In this document: positions 47,270 to 59,289 of the stretch, piece by piece
How positions within the stretch are numbered: position 1 is the first letter of the stretch
How the letters are laid out: every line of letters starts with the position of its first letter
NCBI GenBank assembly: GCA_030544235.1
Contig: CM060463.1
Location: 22,314,190 to 22,378,189, forward strand
Reading direction: 5' to 3'
Length of the DNA stretch: 64,000 nucleotides
From: Lepturacanthus savala
Taxonomy: Eukaryota; Chordata; Actinopteri; Scombriformes; Trichiuridae
Made by a program: the position numbers and the translations under genes
The notes under the pieces: model-generated
Databases searched by the model: none
The model's input: only the letters and a program-made list of their open reading frames with translations
Told to the model about the DNA's origin: nothing

Positions 47270-48122
47270 CAACGGCCACCTGTGCGTGTGTACAAATATA
47301 GACGAGCAAAAGCAGGTTCTACAGGTTATTCTTTGTGAGTCAGCATTTGTCATGATTATTATTCAAGTCATTTCAAGGAAAAAGAACATTTAAAAAAATA
47401 CTCAGAGCGGAAATCCCTGTAAATGTCCTCTTGGCACATTTTTGCTTTCACTTAAGTAAAGAAACAAAAAGATCCAGACACATTAATTGCTCTTTGGTAT
47501 CCATGAAATGTAGTCGCCTCTGAATAAACATAATTTTGCCAGATGAGCAGCGATCACAAAGCTAGAATCCAAACCAGTGATTCAGTCTTAATGACTCCTC
47601 AACCTGATCTGGTGAGAATAACTGACACTAACTGGATTAAAAAATATATATTTTGTAGTTTTAATATAAGCAGATGTCTTTTTCCCCATATTATCATCAC
47701 TGAAAGCAATTTTGGCTTTGCAGACCAGTGTTTTGGTTTCAGGGTGAGTTTTTCCTATCAGCTGCACTTTTGATAGTAAGCTCTCATGTTGAAAACTGGC
47801 TTGTAACAGACCGACAGCAGCTTCTTCCCCTGAGAAGTCGACATTTTCAGGTGCAGTTGCAAATAGATTCTTTGCCAGTTTTACTCAAACTACAGGCTAT
47901 TTAATAAACAAATTAAAGTAGGTATCATTTATCAAAACACGTTATAAAACACAATCAGATGTTTAACAAGAAGTCTCCTCCCCTTTTGGTACAATTTGGT
48001 GCAGCTTCTGGTGTTGGCTGCTACTTTCACAAAAAGCACTTTGGCTATCTTTGTCAGAATTTCAATCCTTTATAGATTTCTCAAACAGTTAATTATTAAT
48101 TGTCCTTAACCGATCCGGGTCT
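46251..48122 (-). other. nuak2: Probable nuak2 3' untranslated region
   Basis: No coding exon is seen between the nuak2 stop and the cyclin 3' end. TTTATT at 46251-46256 reads as AATAAA on the - strand and could end a long nuak2 3' UTR, placing the two convergent genes about 230 bases apart. Nearer signals may be used instead. Confidence 0.35.
47232..47268. repeat. (CA)n microsatellite
   Basis: A run of about 18 CA units. Confidence 0.9.
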
Positions 48123-51100
48123 TCAGCTCGCTGTGGAGCCCCGTATAATCATGGCTTGTTTGTAAGCCTCTGTTACATTATCACAGTCTGTGATGGAAAA
48201 GGCACTGCCTGCCACTCCAGACTCGTAGCAGTTCCAGGGTCTTAGCAGCCCGTCTCTGCGGATCCGGTCATCGTGGATGTCCAGCAGGTTGTCTGCAGAC
48301 ACGCATCCTCTCATGCTGGCACTGGCTGGTTTGTCCATTTGTGTTGAAGGTCCCGCACGGTCTGGTAGATCCAGCTGATCGAAGGACTCCGACGACAGAA
48401 TGCTGTCCTCGCTGATCGCCCCGCTTGGCCTGGACCTGGCGCCACTTCGGGGCAGAGAAGCCGCCAGTTGGTCCAGGGAGCCAAACTCCTGCAGCCCACC
48501 TGAGGAGAACTTCCCATTGCGCTTCAGAATGCCTTTCCTGTAGGTCGGCGCTGACGGGCACTCTTTCGTTTGAGGAACCCAGCCAGAGTCACTGTTCTCA
48601 GGAGATGAGGAGTAGTACCCCGACTCCTGCTCCGTGGGCTTCTTCAGGATGCCTTTGCGTGGCAGCGATGCAGCCGAGGGGGCTGTCGTTGACAAACCCA
48701 AGACCTTCTGAGGTTCCACTGAAGCTGCAGCTGGGGTTTCACTCATTGCCTTCTGTTTGATGCTGTTGCGTCTCTTTAGAATTCCTTTGGAAGGTCGAAT
48801 GTCTGTGCCTCCTTCGTGAATGGTCTGGGAGACGTTGTTCTCCTTTCGTGACCTTCGCAGGGAGCGCTGCCGCACCACGTCCCCGCCACCGCCCTGCGAT
48901 CGGAGCAGGCAGCGCATCTTGGAGCCGTTCTCCAGTAAAGGCCTCGACGTGCGGCGCAGCCAACTGGCGACGCTGGCCAGCCCCGCGGGGTGAGCTGCCG
49001 ATGGAGAGGCTGGCGAAGAAGCCGGCTCTACCGGACTGGTCTTTGTCTCAGCCAGCAATGGCTGCTGGTAACCCCAGTTAAGCCACCAGTGTCCCGCAAT
49101 CTCCTCTATTGTAGCTCTGCGCTCAGGATTTACCATCAGCATCCAACGAATCAGCCCACATGCATCTGATATTGACAGAAGAAAAACTTTTAATTTGTGA
49201 GAAAGATAGATTGGCATTAAATAAATGGCAAAACAATGTATGTGCACCAAAACAAGCTTTGAAGAAAAGTTGAGCAGAGACCTACCAGACGGGTTGTTGG
49301 GTTTCCGGTAGTTTCCGGTGCTAATCTGCTGGACCAAGGTTTTGTGGTTGTTTCCGTCAAAAGGCATGGTGCCATGAACCATTGTGTACAGCAGGACCCC
49401 GAGGGACCAAGTGTCCACCTCGGGCCCTCGGTACGGCCGACCATTCACGATCTCCGGGGAAGCATACAGAGGACTGCCGCAAAACGTTTGGAGATACTCG
49501 TCGCCATGGTAAAGGTTCGACAGGCCAAAGTCTGCGATCTGCGGAAGGTCCAGTAGTCCATTAGAGTCCATTAAAATATAACTGACTTAATGCTTCTTGT
49601 GTTCACATGTTTAATGTGAATCAATTCAATACGTGATTGGTACATTTGTGCAAATACTCAATTATCTCTGTGGGGGACTTCATACCTTCACATTGCCGTT
49701 GCCATCTAGTAAAATATTCTCCAGTTTCAGGTCCCGGTGTACTATTCCGTTCTAAGAGGGGAAAAAGGAAAAAGAAATTATACAACAATATATTAACACA
49801 ATTTTTTTTTTTTTTACAATGATTACTAGCCACTGCAAGTCAGTTCACTGGAAGATGTCCATATTATACAAGGGTTAGCCATTACTAGGCCAGAACCTGT
49901 TTCTTTTCCAAGTGAAGACTATTTTTTCTGCTGCGTAAGCTGTGCTTCATTGTCCTCTGCTCTGCAGGGGGGCATGCCTTTGACTCAAGAAATGCAGGTC
50001 AACTGCTTCTTATGTATGAACACATTCTTTTAAAAGTTGGATTATAAAGATGCAGCCATGAAGAAACTATTGCATGCAATATTTTAGAATTCAAGACAAC
50101 ATAACATAACTCGTACAATAAAGAGTATATGGCCTCTTCCGGACTGCTTAAGGCAGGGAAAATACAATATTTACCTAGACATTGGAGTTCAATAAAAGTG
50201 AAAATAGACAGATGGTTCACAGAGAATATGATGGGGCAATTAAATATTGTGCCGCTATAGTGAATTACAACATGCTGTAACAACTGATTGTGCGTGTGTG
50301 TGTTTGCAATGCTCTTCTGTTCCATCACACACTCATTAAGAGTGTGAGGCCATGCGTGTGTGTGTGTGTGTTGGGATGGCTGCCCTTTAACCCCGACACT
50401 CTAGACACCAAAAGTTCATTCCCTTCCGCATCGTTCTCACAACCTCCCTGTTCAATCAGCTGACAGGCTGACAGCGAATAACGTCCGTTACGTAATTTTG
50501 GAGGTGCCCTGAAAAAACAACAACTATCCGAGCAGCCAGCCTGAGTGGTGCTGCATGTCATTAGGAGCCAGAGGGGCATTTGACAGGGGCCAATATCTTA
50601 TCTTTCATACTTATGAACTAACACATAATGTCGATTTCCCATAGATTTCACCTACTGTAAACAGCTTTATACATTCTGTAAGACAGCAGTGGATTGAGGA
50701 AAAGCTGCCTTACCTGGTGGCAGTAGTGTACGGCGGACACAATCTGTCTGAAGGAGTGCCTGGCCTCTCGTTCAGAGATGTTCCTCTTGTCACAGATGTA
50801 GTCGTACAGATCCCCCCGGCTGGCATACTCCATCACAATCACAATTTTGTCCTTGTTTTCAAATACTGAAATAGCAAAACGTACAGCGTTTAATCAAGGT
50901 TTGAAATCCAAGTTCTATCAACTCGGAGTGCTTAAAGCAGGATATTAAACTGTGCAGAGCTTTTTACAGTAAATTACTTGAAACGCTGTGAGTTCATATG
51001 CATTTCTGATTTCCTTCTTCCTGTATAAACCTCTAGGTCACACTGATTAGGATAAATGTCGCCCCATAATAAACGCACAGCAAACAAACCACCTCATCTG

Positions 51101-54100
51101 GCGTGAGGCTCTGCACATTATCCAACAGCGCCAGTAGGGTTACAGCATTGGTATCAGTGCTTATGTAACCTGGCAGCCTTCAGCACAAAGACTTGCGTGA
51201 CTGGACGCTCTGAATTCAAACAGAGACTGATTGACTGATGTCTTGCTTCCAAGTTTCACGTTTCACTCGGCATGTCGCTCAGAGCTTCATCTCTAAGCGT
51301 CAAACAATGATGCTCGAGCACAAAAGAGTGTAATGTCTCTCTAAAGAACGTGTGCAAACCGTACCTTCATATATGGTGATGATGTGCGGGTGACAGAGTG
51401 AGGACATGATCTCAATCTCTCTGCGAATGTGAACGAGGTCTTGCTCATCCTTGATCTTCTCCTTTCTGATGGACTTTATGGCAACCTTAAAAAAGAGAGA
51501 GAAAAAAAAGAATAAGATTTGACTCAGAATTATTTTAAAAGTGAGACGTCATGTTAAACATTATTAGTTGTCAGCTGCTTTATTAAGAAATGTCTTCCAT
51601 ATAAGGATCGTCCTGTTGTGAGAAGAAGAAACAATGGAGAGTGAACTGAAAGCTCTGCTGTTGTTTCAAACACTGGAATGCTGGGTCAAGTACTGTCTGC
51701 TGGGGGGGAAAAAAAAATACAAATCTATTGTCTGTTTGACCCACAGAATAAGGACATTTAAATCTGAATAGAAGCTGTCTGCCTCAACGTTTGTAGACCT
51801 GTCACACGCTGTCGATGCTTTTGAGAAGACCGCATGAATGTCCGTATGTTGTGTTTATCTATGTGAAGCCGGGATGCCTGGGATTCCTCGGTGCACCGAG
51901 TGCGTCATCCGTCCACCCCGAGGTGCTGAGGTGTCATGAGGCACAGGCTCGCGCTGGTGGTGGGGCGTCCTTGTTTCCTCTCTCACACCCCAAGGACACA
52001 GACAGGAGGGGGAAATGACTAAAGTGACTTTTCATATCAGCTTCAGAACTAGACCTGTCTCCCATCATGAGTCACCGTCTGGTCTGGGTGTTCCTCGGTT
52101 CTGCACAGTGTTCAAGACCACACTGGCCCCTTTTTTTTTTTTCTTCCTGATTCTGGGAACTGAGGTTTCCTGCGTTTGTTTGCGTAGCTGTCAGACGGGC
52201 TGAACTCACACTCATGATGAGTTCACACCTCTAGGAGGTTATCCGTGTGTGTGTGTGCGCGGTCTGTCGCACGCAATAAGCACCAAGAGGTTGAAATCTT
52301 TGGTATTTCACACTGATATCTTGTACAAACATGAAAATAATAATTCTGCCTTAAAAAATACACCACTAATCACTGAATGAGAGGGTTTATAAGATCAACC
52401 CTCCCTCAATCTGTACTGCCCCCCCCCCAACCTAAATGGGTGTACATCGAATGCACTTATACAATGATGAAAGCCATTGTTGCACAGTGCACGCTACTAG
52501 ATGAAACCATCCTTTGTGTCCTGTCACTCCATGTGTCAAATTACATAACTTTTTCCCATTATGCTGCCAACATGAAGGTGGGTTTATTTGTTTGTTATGA
52601 AGGATCCCCATTAGTTGAGGCCAAGGTGACCAGCTAGTCTTCTTGGGGCCCAAGACAACATAAGTTGACACAAAAAGAAAGGAACTAAAAAAAAAAAAAG
52701 AAAGAAATACATTCTTAATTATAATAATGGAAAACACACTAACAAATACTGAGAAAAAAAATTTAAGATTAACCACCCCCCCCCCAAAAAAAATAAAAAT
52801 AAATAAAAATTCTATAACTAAGAAACAATAGCACATCAGGATGAGAGCTACAGCTAATCAGTCATTAAATTAGAACAAAAAACAAGTTAAAGAGATGCAT
52901 ATTGTAAGCAAGAAAAAAAAAAGTACGCAATGTAAACGTAGAGATCTTAATTTCTTTTTAAAACATACTTTTCCTTTGATAGAATGAATTATACATGTAA
53001 AACTATCTCATGGCAGTTCCATTTCTTAGTTAGAATAAAAACAAAGCAAATTAATAGTCTTTTCTATTTATATGCTATACCAACAGAGATTTAACCCATA
53101 TCTTTTTGCGGTGAAGCCAAAACAGACATTTGTGCCAATCTGTATTTTGACAGTTGAACTGGGGGCTTAAGGCAAGAGGATCAGGAAGCTGCCCGGAGGG
53201 GACGACTCTCAGACACCAACTCATATCCTATGAAACCAGAGTGCAGCAGCAGCAACTCATGCAAGATAATGTGAGAGCGGAGATTGGAGTGTAGACAAGG
53301 CTGGACATGCACCTCTATCCCATCTGCTGCTAGTACCGAAGGGGAATTCCTGACAGCTTCTTCCTGACCTGCAAACACTTTCACTTGGAACATATAAGAG
53401 CTTTTCTGACAAACCACACTGACTTCTAGGCGTGTATGTGTTTATATGTATAAATAAATTTAAAAGCAGTGACTGTACCTTAAATTACCGAACTGCCAAA
53501 GTGAAAAAAACAAAACAAAAAACTTCCGATTGCTGTTTGTTTTTGATAATGTTCCTATAATTTCACTTTTAATTTCACTTCATTACGATCTACTGTAGAA
53601 ACAGGTTCATATTGTTTTATTCTGTAGTGTTGATTTATAATTAAATGTCACTTTGGAGGCAACAGTTTGCGGTGCTGTTGATTTGTGTTTCTTTACATTG
53701 AGAATCTGCTTCTATATTGTCGTCTACCACCAGCACCATAATCCATTTGTGGCAGTTTAGAAATATAAAAGTTTGGATTTAAAATAATCGCAGGTTATGC
53801 CTGGAATAAACTGATCCATCTCAAAATTATATAAAGTAATTTGTTTCCCCCACTCCTCTGTGTCCCTTTTAATGGCTTATCTCTGTCCAGTCTACAGTAT
53901 TTATACATTAACTACTTTCCATTTCCCTTTAGGTCATGGGGAACTGGAATCCATTGAATGGCAAGTTGCCTGAACACAAACAGAAAGTTCCCTAACTTTC
54001 CTGTCCAAAAAAACCCCCGCGGAACAAATTCCCCCAGCACTGGCAACACCTTTCCTCAATGATTAAATCAATGTTCCAAATTGACAATATTGATTTTTTT

Positions 54101-55297
54101 AAAAATGCACCTTTGTGTGCAGAGACAGATTAGCAAGATTCATTTTCAATTAATCACTTTGTTGAAGCCTTTGCAGAATGATCACAATCACACGCATTCT
54201 TTTGCTGGCAACTCACTTTTCATTTTTAATAGACCATAAATTACCGGATAAGACGTGTGTTTGCAACAGCTATGCGGAAACTGACACAATGATGTCAAAG
54301 TACTTGCAGAATTTTAATTGACTTAAGAATGAGAGTACTATCCATGCATTTAGTAGTACTCTGATGGAATAAGTGAGAAGAAATGTATTAAAAAATGTAT
54401 TAAAAAAGAAAAAAGTTTAAAAGTCGATTTAGGACTAAGAGGACCAGCCACACATTTATTAGTGCTTTGACTGAGAGTGAGAATAAATGTTGGGGTTATT
54501 ATGCACTGCATTCAAAAATGTAAAATTATCTTTAAATACTTGCAGAGTTTTGATCGACTTAAGACTGGGAGCACTATCCACACTCTTATTAGTGCTGATT
54601 GAATAAGTGAGAAGACATCTATGGATGATTACATACTGTGTTAAAAATGGGACATGTGAAGTGTATTCTGCTTTTTTTTAAAGGAAAAACACACTGGACA
54701 CAGATTAAAAAGAAAACTAGAAAAAATAAGTGCACCCCTTAAGACAAACAGTGAACTCTTAGGCAAACTTCGCCAGCAAATAAACCCTTTCAGTATTTTG
54801 CAATTCAGAAATATGGGTCACACATTTAACAACCCGAGCTTTAAAGCAGTTTCACCCAAATTCTTAATCCAAAAACAGTTTTACCTAAATTAAAAACCCA
54901 GCTTTTTATTTATGGAGATGGAGCCTCTAACAATAGTTCTCTAGTTCTCTAAACAACAGGTGGCCAACAGGAACAGGACAGCGACGTTAGAACAAACGGA
55001 GCAGACGTGGGTAGAACGTTGGTTAAAAGGACAAAATAATAATATAAAATTATAAAAACTCACCAGTCTACCGGATCTTTCTTTGGCTTTCTTCACTTTG
55101 CCATATGTTCCTTTCCCCAGCGTTTCCAGGAACTCGTAGCGGTGCTTCAGGTTGTGTTTGTGGTGGTGTCTCTTCACGGCTTGTTTCTTCACGGGCACCT
55201 GCTGGGACGGAGCTTTCCAGGCGTTTTCATCGAGCGAAACTCCCCCGACAGCCGGCTTAAAGTTTGCCGAGAGACGGGCAACACTGACGCCGTCCAT
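48123..55297 (-). CDS. nuak2: NUAK family kinase 2 (SNARK), AMPK-related
   Basis: Exons on the - strand are 55297-55064, 51485-51365, 50865-50714, 49751-49686, 49538-49286 and 49165-48123, in phase, giving 622 residues (human 628). NUAK2 is a serine/threonine kinase activated by LKB1, acting on actomyosin through the MYPT1-PP1 phosphatase. The kinase domain runs from about residue 53: glycine loop GKGTYG (61-66), VAIK with the ATP-binding Lys82, HRDLKLEN (174-181), DFG (194-196), and the activation-loop Thr209 in LQTFCGSPLYASPE, the LKB1 site. The tail holds three GILK motifs (KGILKRRNS, KGILKKPTEQESGYYSS, KGILKRNGKFS), known PP1-docking elements in NUAKs, and the conserved SGAISEDSILSSESFDQLDL block. 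The N-terminal KKQAVKRHHHKHNLKHRYEF matches NUAK2. I start at MDGVSVA, because the upstream in-frame candidate at 55339 is GTG and a stop lies further upstream. Confidence 0.95.
51486..55063 (-). other. nuak2: nuak2 first intron
   Basis: A 3.6 kb intron with no second gene recognised. It contains a G/C-biased patch (about 51830-52020), poly-A and poly-C runs near 52420 and 52690-52800, and a degenerate tandem repeat at 54302-54640. The frame at 53181-53417 (- strand) has no similarity I recognise. Confidence 0.6.
54302..54640. repeat. Degenerate tandem repeat, three units
   Basis: Three diverged copies of a unit of roughly 105-130 bases lie in a row. Shared marks are ACTTGCAGA.TTT, GACTTAAGA..G.GAG, CTATCCA, TTAGTAGT/TTAGTGCT and GAATAAGTGAGAAGA.AT. 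The middle copy is the most worn. Confidence 0.65.
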
Positions 55298-55640
55298 CGT
55301 GACCAAAACTCCGGAGTGTTTCGTCTTATCTTCGGACACAGGTGTTGCTGCTGAACCGCATTCCTCCGACTGGAGCCGCCGGCGCTTTGTTGTTGCTGCA
55401 AGTTGCGTTCAAGTGACGCAAATAAAAAGTCAGACAAAAGGTGCAAATTGGCTGCTCCAACCTCTGTGAGGCGGGTTCCTAAAACTAAAACTAAATGCTG
55501 AAACAGAAAAAAAACACCTAATGCGCCGCAGCGCGTGCTCGCTCCTCGCGGTGCTGATACCGACTAGCAGCAAACCCAGCAGCATGCCGGGAGGACACGT
55601 CAAATAGTCGAGGGCGTTTCAGGTACACGGGAGCGTTCGA
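55298..55640 (-). promoter_or_regulatory. nuak2: nuak2 5' leader and promoter region with a short upstream frame
   Basis: CpG content rises around 55500-55640, as expected for a promoter. On the - strand an 11-codon upstream frame (ATG at 55361-55359, TAA at 55328-55326, MRFSSNTCVRR) ends 28 bases before the nuak2 start codon. It is in another frame, so it could limit nuak2 translation. The transcription start is not determined. Confidence 0.5.
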
Positions 55641-56825
55641 TTCGTTACACCGGGCGGTACCGGTGCTGTGTTACTGAAACTCTAGATGAGTGGTGTTCAG
55701 TTTAGTTTATAGGCCACATTCAGCACAATCAGTTCTCAGTGGGCCGAACCACTAAAGAAATGTTCATATAAACAGCACCTATTAATTTATCTCCCCCTTT
55801 TTATGTAGAGAAATACATTATAAACACTATTAATTATTTTTAGTTTACAAAAACAGGAGAGATGACATGAGACAAAACGTACAAATTTCAACACTATGAT
55901 GATATTATTCCATATTGAGATGAATTAAATCTTAACAAGTGAAAATATCTTATTTCTTATATCTAACAATTAGTCCATTATTGAGTAGAATCTTGGAAAA
56001 ATTTATTCCAACGTCTGATAATTTTGTTTATTTTTAGTCTTTTTTTTTCTAAAAATGAGATTAAATAATAATAATTATGACAGTTTATCTCTTATTTTCG
56101 AAAAACCTGAACTAAGCAAAATTATTTGCCAATTCTAGATAATTCTACTCAATATTGGACTAACTGAATTAAATACATGATATTTTCTCCTAATAAGACT
56201 TCCTTTTATTACAGTACACTGAACATATTTAATAATATATAGTATTTTCAGCAGCAGGTGAAGTAATCTCCTGCCTTACGAAACATTTACTAATCAAAAC
56301 TGTAAATATTTTATCTCTTCAGCCCTAAAAGATTCTCACTGACTTTACATTTCTGTGAAGAAACAGGAATTAGAACATTTTTGGGAGGTGTTAATATCTA
56401 TATATTTTTGTTTTTTAAGTATCAAAAACATCTCAGTATAACTTTTCTCCTCTCAGGCTTGTCTCCTCTCAGGCTTTTCTCTGGAGCTCTAAAAAGAACA
56501 GATTGTTTTTTGTCTGTCTTCCTCTCCTCTGATTGGCTGATTCTAATGGCTGTAAATGCAGTTAGGTGGGTGGGGACATAAGTCCTGACAGTTTGTTATA
56601 AGGCACGGTCTCTGAATACAGACTGTGGACTGAATGGATTGAAATGTAAAACAGTATCTCAACAATACCCAGACCTTCCTTACATTTAAAAAGCAATTCA
56701 AATTTTACCTTCTACAACATAGGACTTTTTAATGCTAATGTTAAAATTGTGTTATTACAGCAGCTGCCAGAGGAATAAATACATAATAAGTCATTATAAC
56801 AATAAATAAGAAACACAGTATGCAA
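55641..56825. other. AT-rich intergenic spacer
   Basis: No gene recognised. The frame at 56381-56581 is not protein-like. Confidence 0.4.
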
Positions 56826-56920
56826 TATTGACTTGTCTGGGGTGTATCCCTGCCTCGCTGTGATTGGCTCTAGCAGAACCTTAATAACCCTAATGGGTAT
56901 AGAAAATAGATGGAAGGATG
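56826..56920 (+). mobile_element. SINE tail fragment
   Basis: GGGGTGTATCCCTGCCTCGC...GTGATTGGCTC...CCCTAATGGGTATAGAAAATAGATGGA matches the 3' part of the SINE at 58797-59075. The 5' part is missing. Confidence 0.6.
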
Positions 56921-56989
56921 TACACTAACTTTCCTTAAAGATTTGGATATCTAAAAATATACAAATGGTAAAAGCCTAAGGTATAAAAA

Positions 56990-57455
56990 TACAGATAAAA
57001 CAATAAAATGCAGGAGTGAGGAGCCACAGAAGGTTGCTGTAAACATGTGATGTGAATCAGCTGGTGCCTCCACAGTTCCACACAGGGGGTGAGAGGATTT
57101 GTCCATATTAGACATCAGCTTACTTAACGTCCTCCTCTCACCCACCTCCTCTGTGAAGCCTAGAGGGCAGCCCAGAACACAACTAGCCCTCTTGACCAGT
57201 TTGTTGACTTGTTTTCTGTCTGAGTCCAACCCCCATCTCCCCACAACAAGCATGCAATTGTGTCATAATGAAAGAATATCTTTAAAAACAGTTTGAAGGA
57301 CCTTGATGTCCTCAACAGATGAATCCGAGGTGAGGTGAACACCCAGGTATTTGCAACACGATTTTCAAAGGAAAAAATAAAAGGATGTGTCCCACTCCAC
57401 TGAATAGTCAATTCAATTCTATGTGTGCAGCCTGGAGGTTTCACATTTCCTTACA
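56990..57455 (-). pseudogene. Rex-like non-LTR retrotransposon reverse-transcriptase fragment
   Basis: On the - strand two frames together read as the C-terminal end of a fish LINE polyprotein. One part (near 57345) reads KYLGVHLTSD, the typical post-RT motif. The other (about 57250-57060) reads LVKRASCVLGCPLGFTEEVG, then ERRTLSKLMSNMDKSSHPL, a conserved end of the Rex/RTE-like family in teleosts. A deletion between the two parts and frame changes leave it non-functional. The 5' end is absent, as is usual for truncated LINE copies. Confidence 0.75.
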
Positions 57456-58084
57456 TTTGTGTAAGTGGTGAGTTATTGGACCACGACTGGATTCCATACT
57501 GTAGTCAAACCTTCCACTTTCTGTAGCATTAAACTCTGCACATAGCTCATTCTACACAGTGAGTGTGGGACAAAGTCTGAACGTTAATATAAAGCCTGCA
57601 ATATAGGTTATAATGATAATATAAAATGCTGGTGCTTCAAATTCCAATATGACCTAAATCTATTCGTATCTGATTAACATTAAAATTAAATATTAAACTC
57701 ACACAGCTCTTCAAGAAGCTGTTTGCTTTGATTTCCTCAAAGATTCCTCTAGAATATACTACATTTCAAATCCTAGTCAACTTCATGAAGCCAAAATATA
57801 TGTTTGGTTAATAAATTATTTGATCAACTTGACCTGTGGTGAACATTAATAAATGAATAATAGAAAAGAGGGGATTACTATTGTCATTACAGGTGTAGGC
57901 CACTAGAGATCAGCATGAGGTCACCATGAGCAACAGGTCAGGTTGACCATTAACTGTAAGAAGTAAATCTGTGGCACAATACATCTAAATCTGAATCTAC
58001 ATCTAAATCTGTGCACACACACAGCTTAAAATGTACATTCAAAATAAAGAAACTGTCATATACTGAACCAAGGATGCATAATAG

Positions 58085-58425
58085 AGCTTCAACAATTAAT
58101 TGATTAGTTGTCATACTGTTTTTGCCATACAATTATTGACAACTACTTTGATAATCATTTAATTGATTCAAGTAAATTTTAAGAAGAAAATGTTCAAATT
58201 CTCTGATACCAGCTTCTCAGATCTGATGGTATCTGGTTTCTTTAGTCTTCTATAATAGTAAACTGATGATCTTTGGGTTGTGGGCTGTTAGTCTGGACAA
58301 AAAAATACATTTTAGGTTGCATCTTCAGCTTTTGGAAACAGTGATTGATATTTTATACCATTTTATTAATTGTCAATAATCTATAGATTAATCAATGATC
58401 AAAATAGTCTTTAGTTGCAGTCCTA
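58085..58425. mobile_element. hAT-like MITE relic, second copy
   Basis: The ends read GAGCTTCAACAATTAATTGA and CTTTAGTTGCAGTC, an imperfect inverted pair. The middle (TCTATAATAGTAAACTGATG, GTTAGTCTGGACAAAAAAAT) is the reverse complement of the copy at 1445-1753. Confidence 0.6.
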
Positions 58426-58518
58426 ATGCATGTAATAAGGGGCTTAGATGTCATAAATAAATGATCCATACTTACACAGGGAACACATATAACATAATAA
58501 ATCACACATTTAAACATA

Positions 58519-58806
58519 CAGCTCTGGAAAAAAATAAGAAATCACTGCAAAATCACTGCCTTTTTTCTGATTTTACTACTTATAAGTATGTGTTTGGGCA
58601 AAAGGAACATTTTTGTTTGATTCTATACTGTAACTACTGACGACATTTCCAAATTCCAAATAAAGATATTATTGTCTAGAGCAATTAATAGCAAAAAAAT
58701 TGAAAAAAAAAAAGATACAATGGTTACAGAGCTTAAAACAATGTAAAGAAACAAAATCAGATTAATTTTAAAACAACATGATACTAATGTTTACACTTAA
58801 GAAGAA
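58519..58806. mobile_element. Truncated mariner-type MITE
   Basis: It starts CAGCTCTGGAAAAAAATAAG after TA, like the complete copy at 16652-17063, and follows that copy as far as AAGAAGA(A/G)TTC near 58806. There a SINE begins and the right end of the MITE is missing. Confidence 0.7.
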
Positions 58807-59075
58807 TTCTGGGTCTGGGACCTTTCTGTGTGGAGTTTGCATGTTCTCCCTGTGTCTGCGTGGGTTTTCACCGGGTACTCCGGCTTCCTCCCACAGACCA
58901 AAAACATGCTGAGGTTAATTGGAGACTCTAAATTGCCTGTAGGTGTGAATGGTGTGTGTGCCCCATGATTGACTGGGGTGTATCTCTGCCTCTCGCCGTA
59001 ATGCGCTGGAATTGGCTCCACCAGATCCCTGTGACCCTAATGAGGAATAAGCGGGTATAGACGATGAGATGAGAT
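58797..59075 (+). mobile_element. 5'-truncated tRNA-derived SINE
   Basis: It contains GGAGTTTGCATGTTCTCCCT, TGTCTGCGTGGGTTTTCACC and CTAATGAGGAATAAGCGGGT, the same body and tail as the SINE at 8683-8990 (there on the - strand). The tRNA-like head with A and B boxes is missing. The tail ends in an imperfect GATGAGATGAGAT run. Confidence 0.75.
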
Positions 59076-59289
59076 ATTTATGGATGGACTTATAAATTAA
59101 AATATATTATTCCCCTTTTTGCAGGGGACCCCCAGAACGACTGTTCTAGAATATTAAAAGTAGTTATTTGAAGCTGTTGTTTATGTAGTTCAGTATTTAG
59201 CCAGCAGAGGGCTCAGTCCTCAGTGGACAGCGAAGAAGATGCTTTAGCTCCCTAAAGGAGAACAGGACTGATGAGGAACTGTAGCGGTT

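Noticed and set aside
53181..53417. 78-codon - frame in nuak2 intron 1
   Set aside because: No known domain and no matching exon in NUAK2; the evidence is too weak for a gene call.
55298..55339. nuak2 start at 55339
   Set aside because: That codon is GTG, not ATG; the first in-frame ATG is at 55297 and a stop lies upstream.
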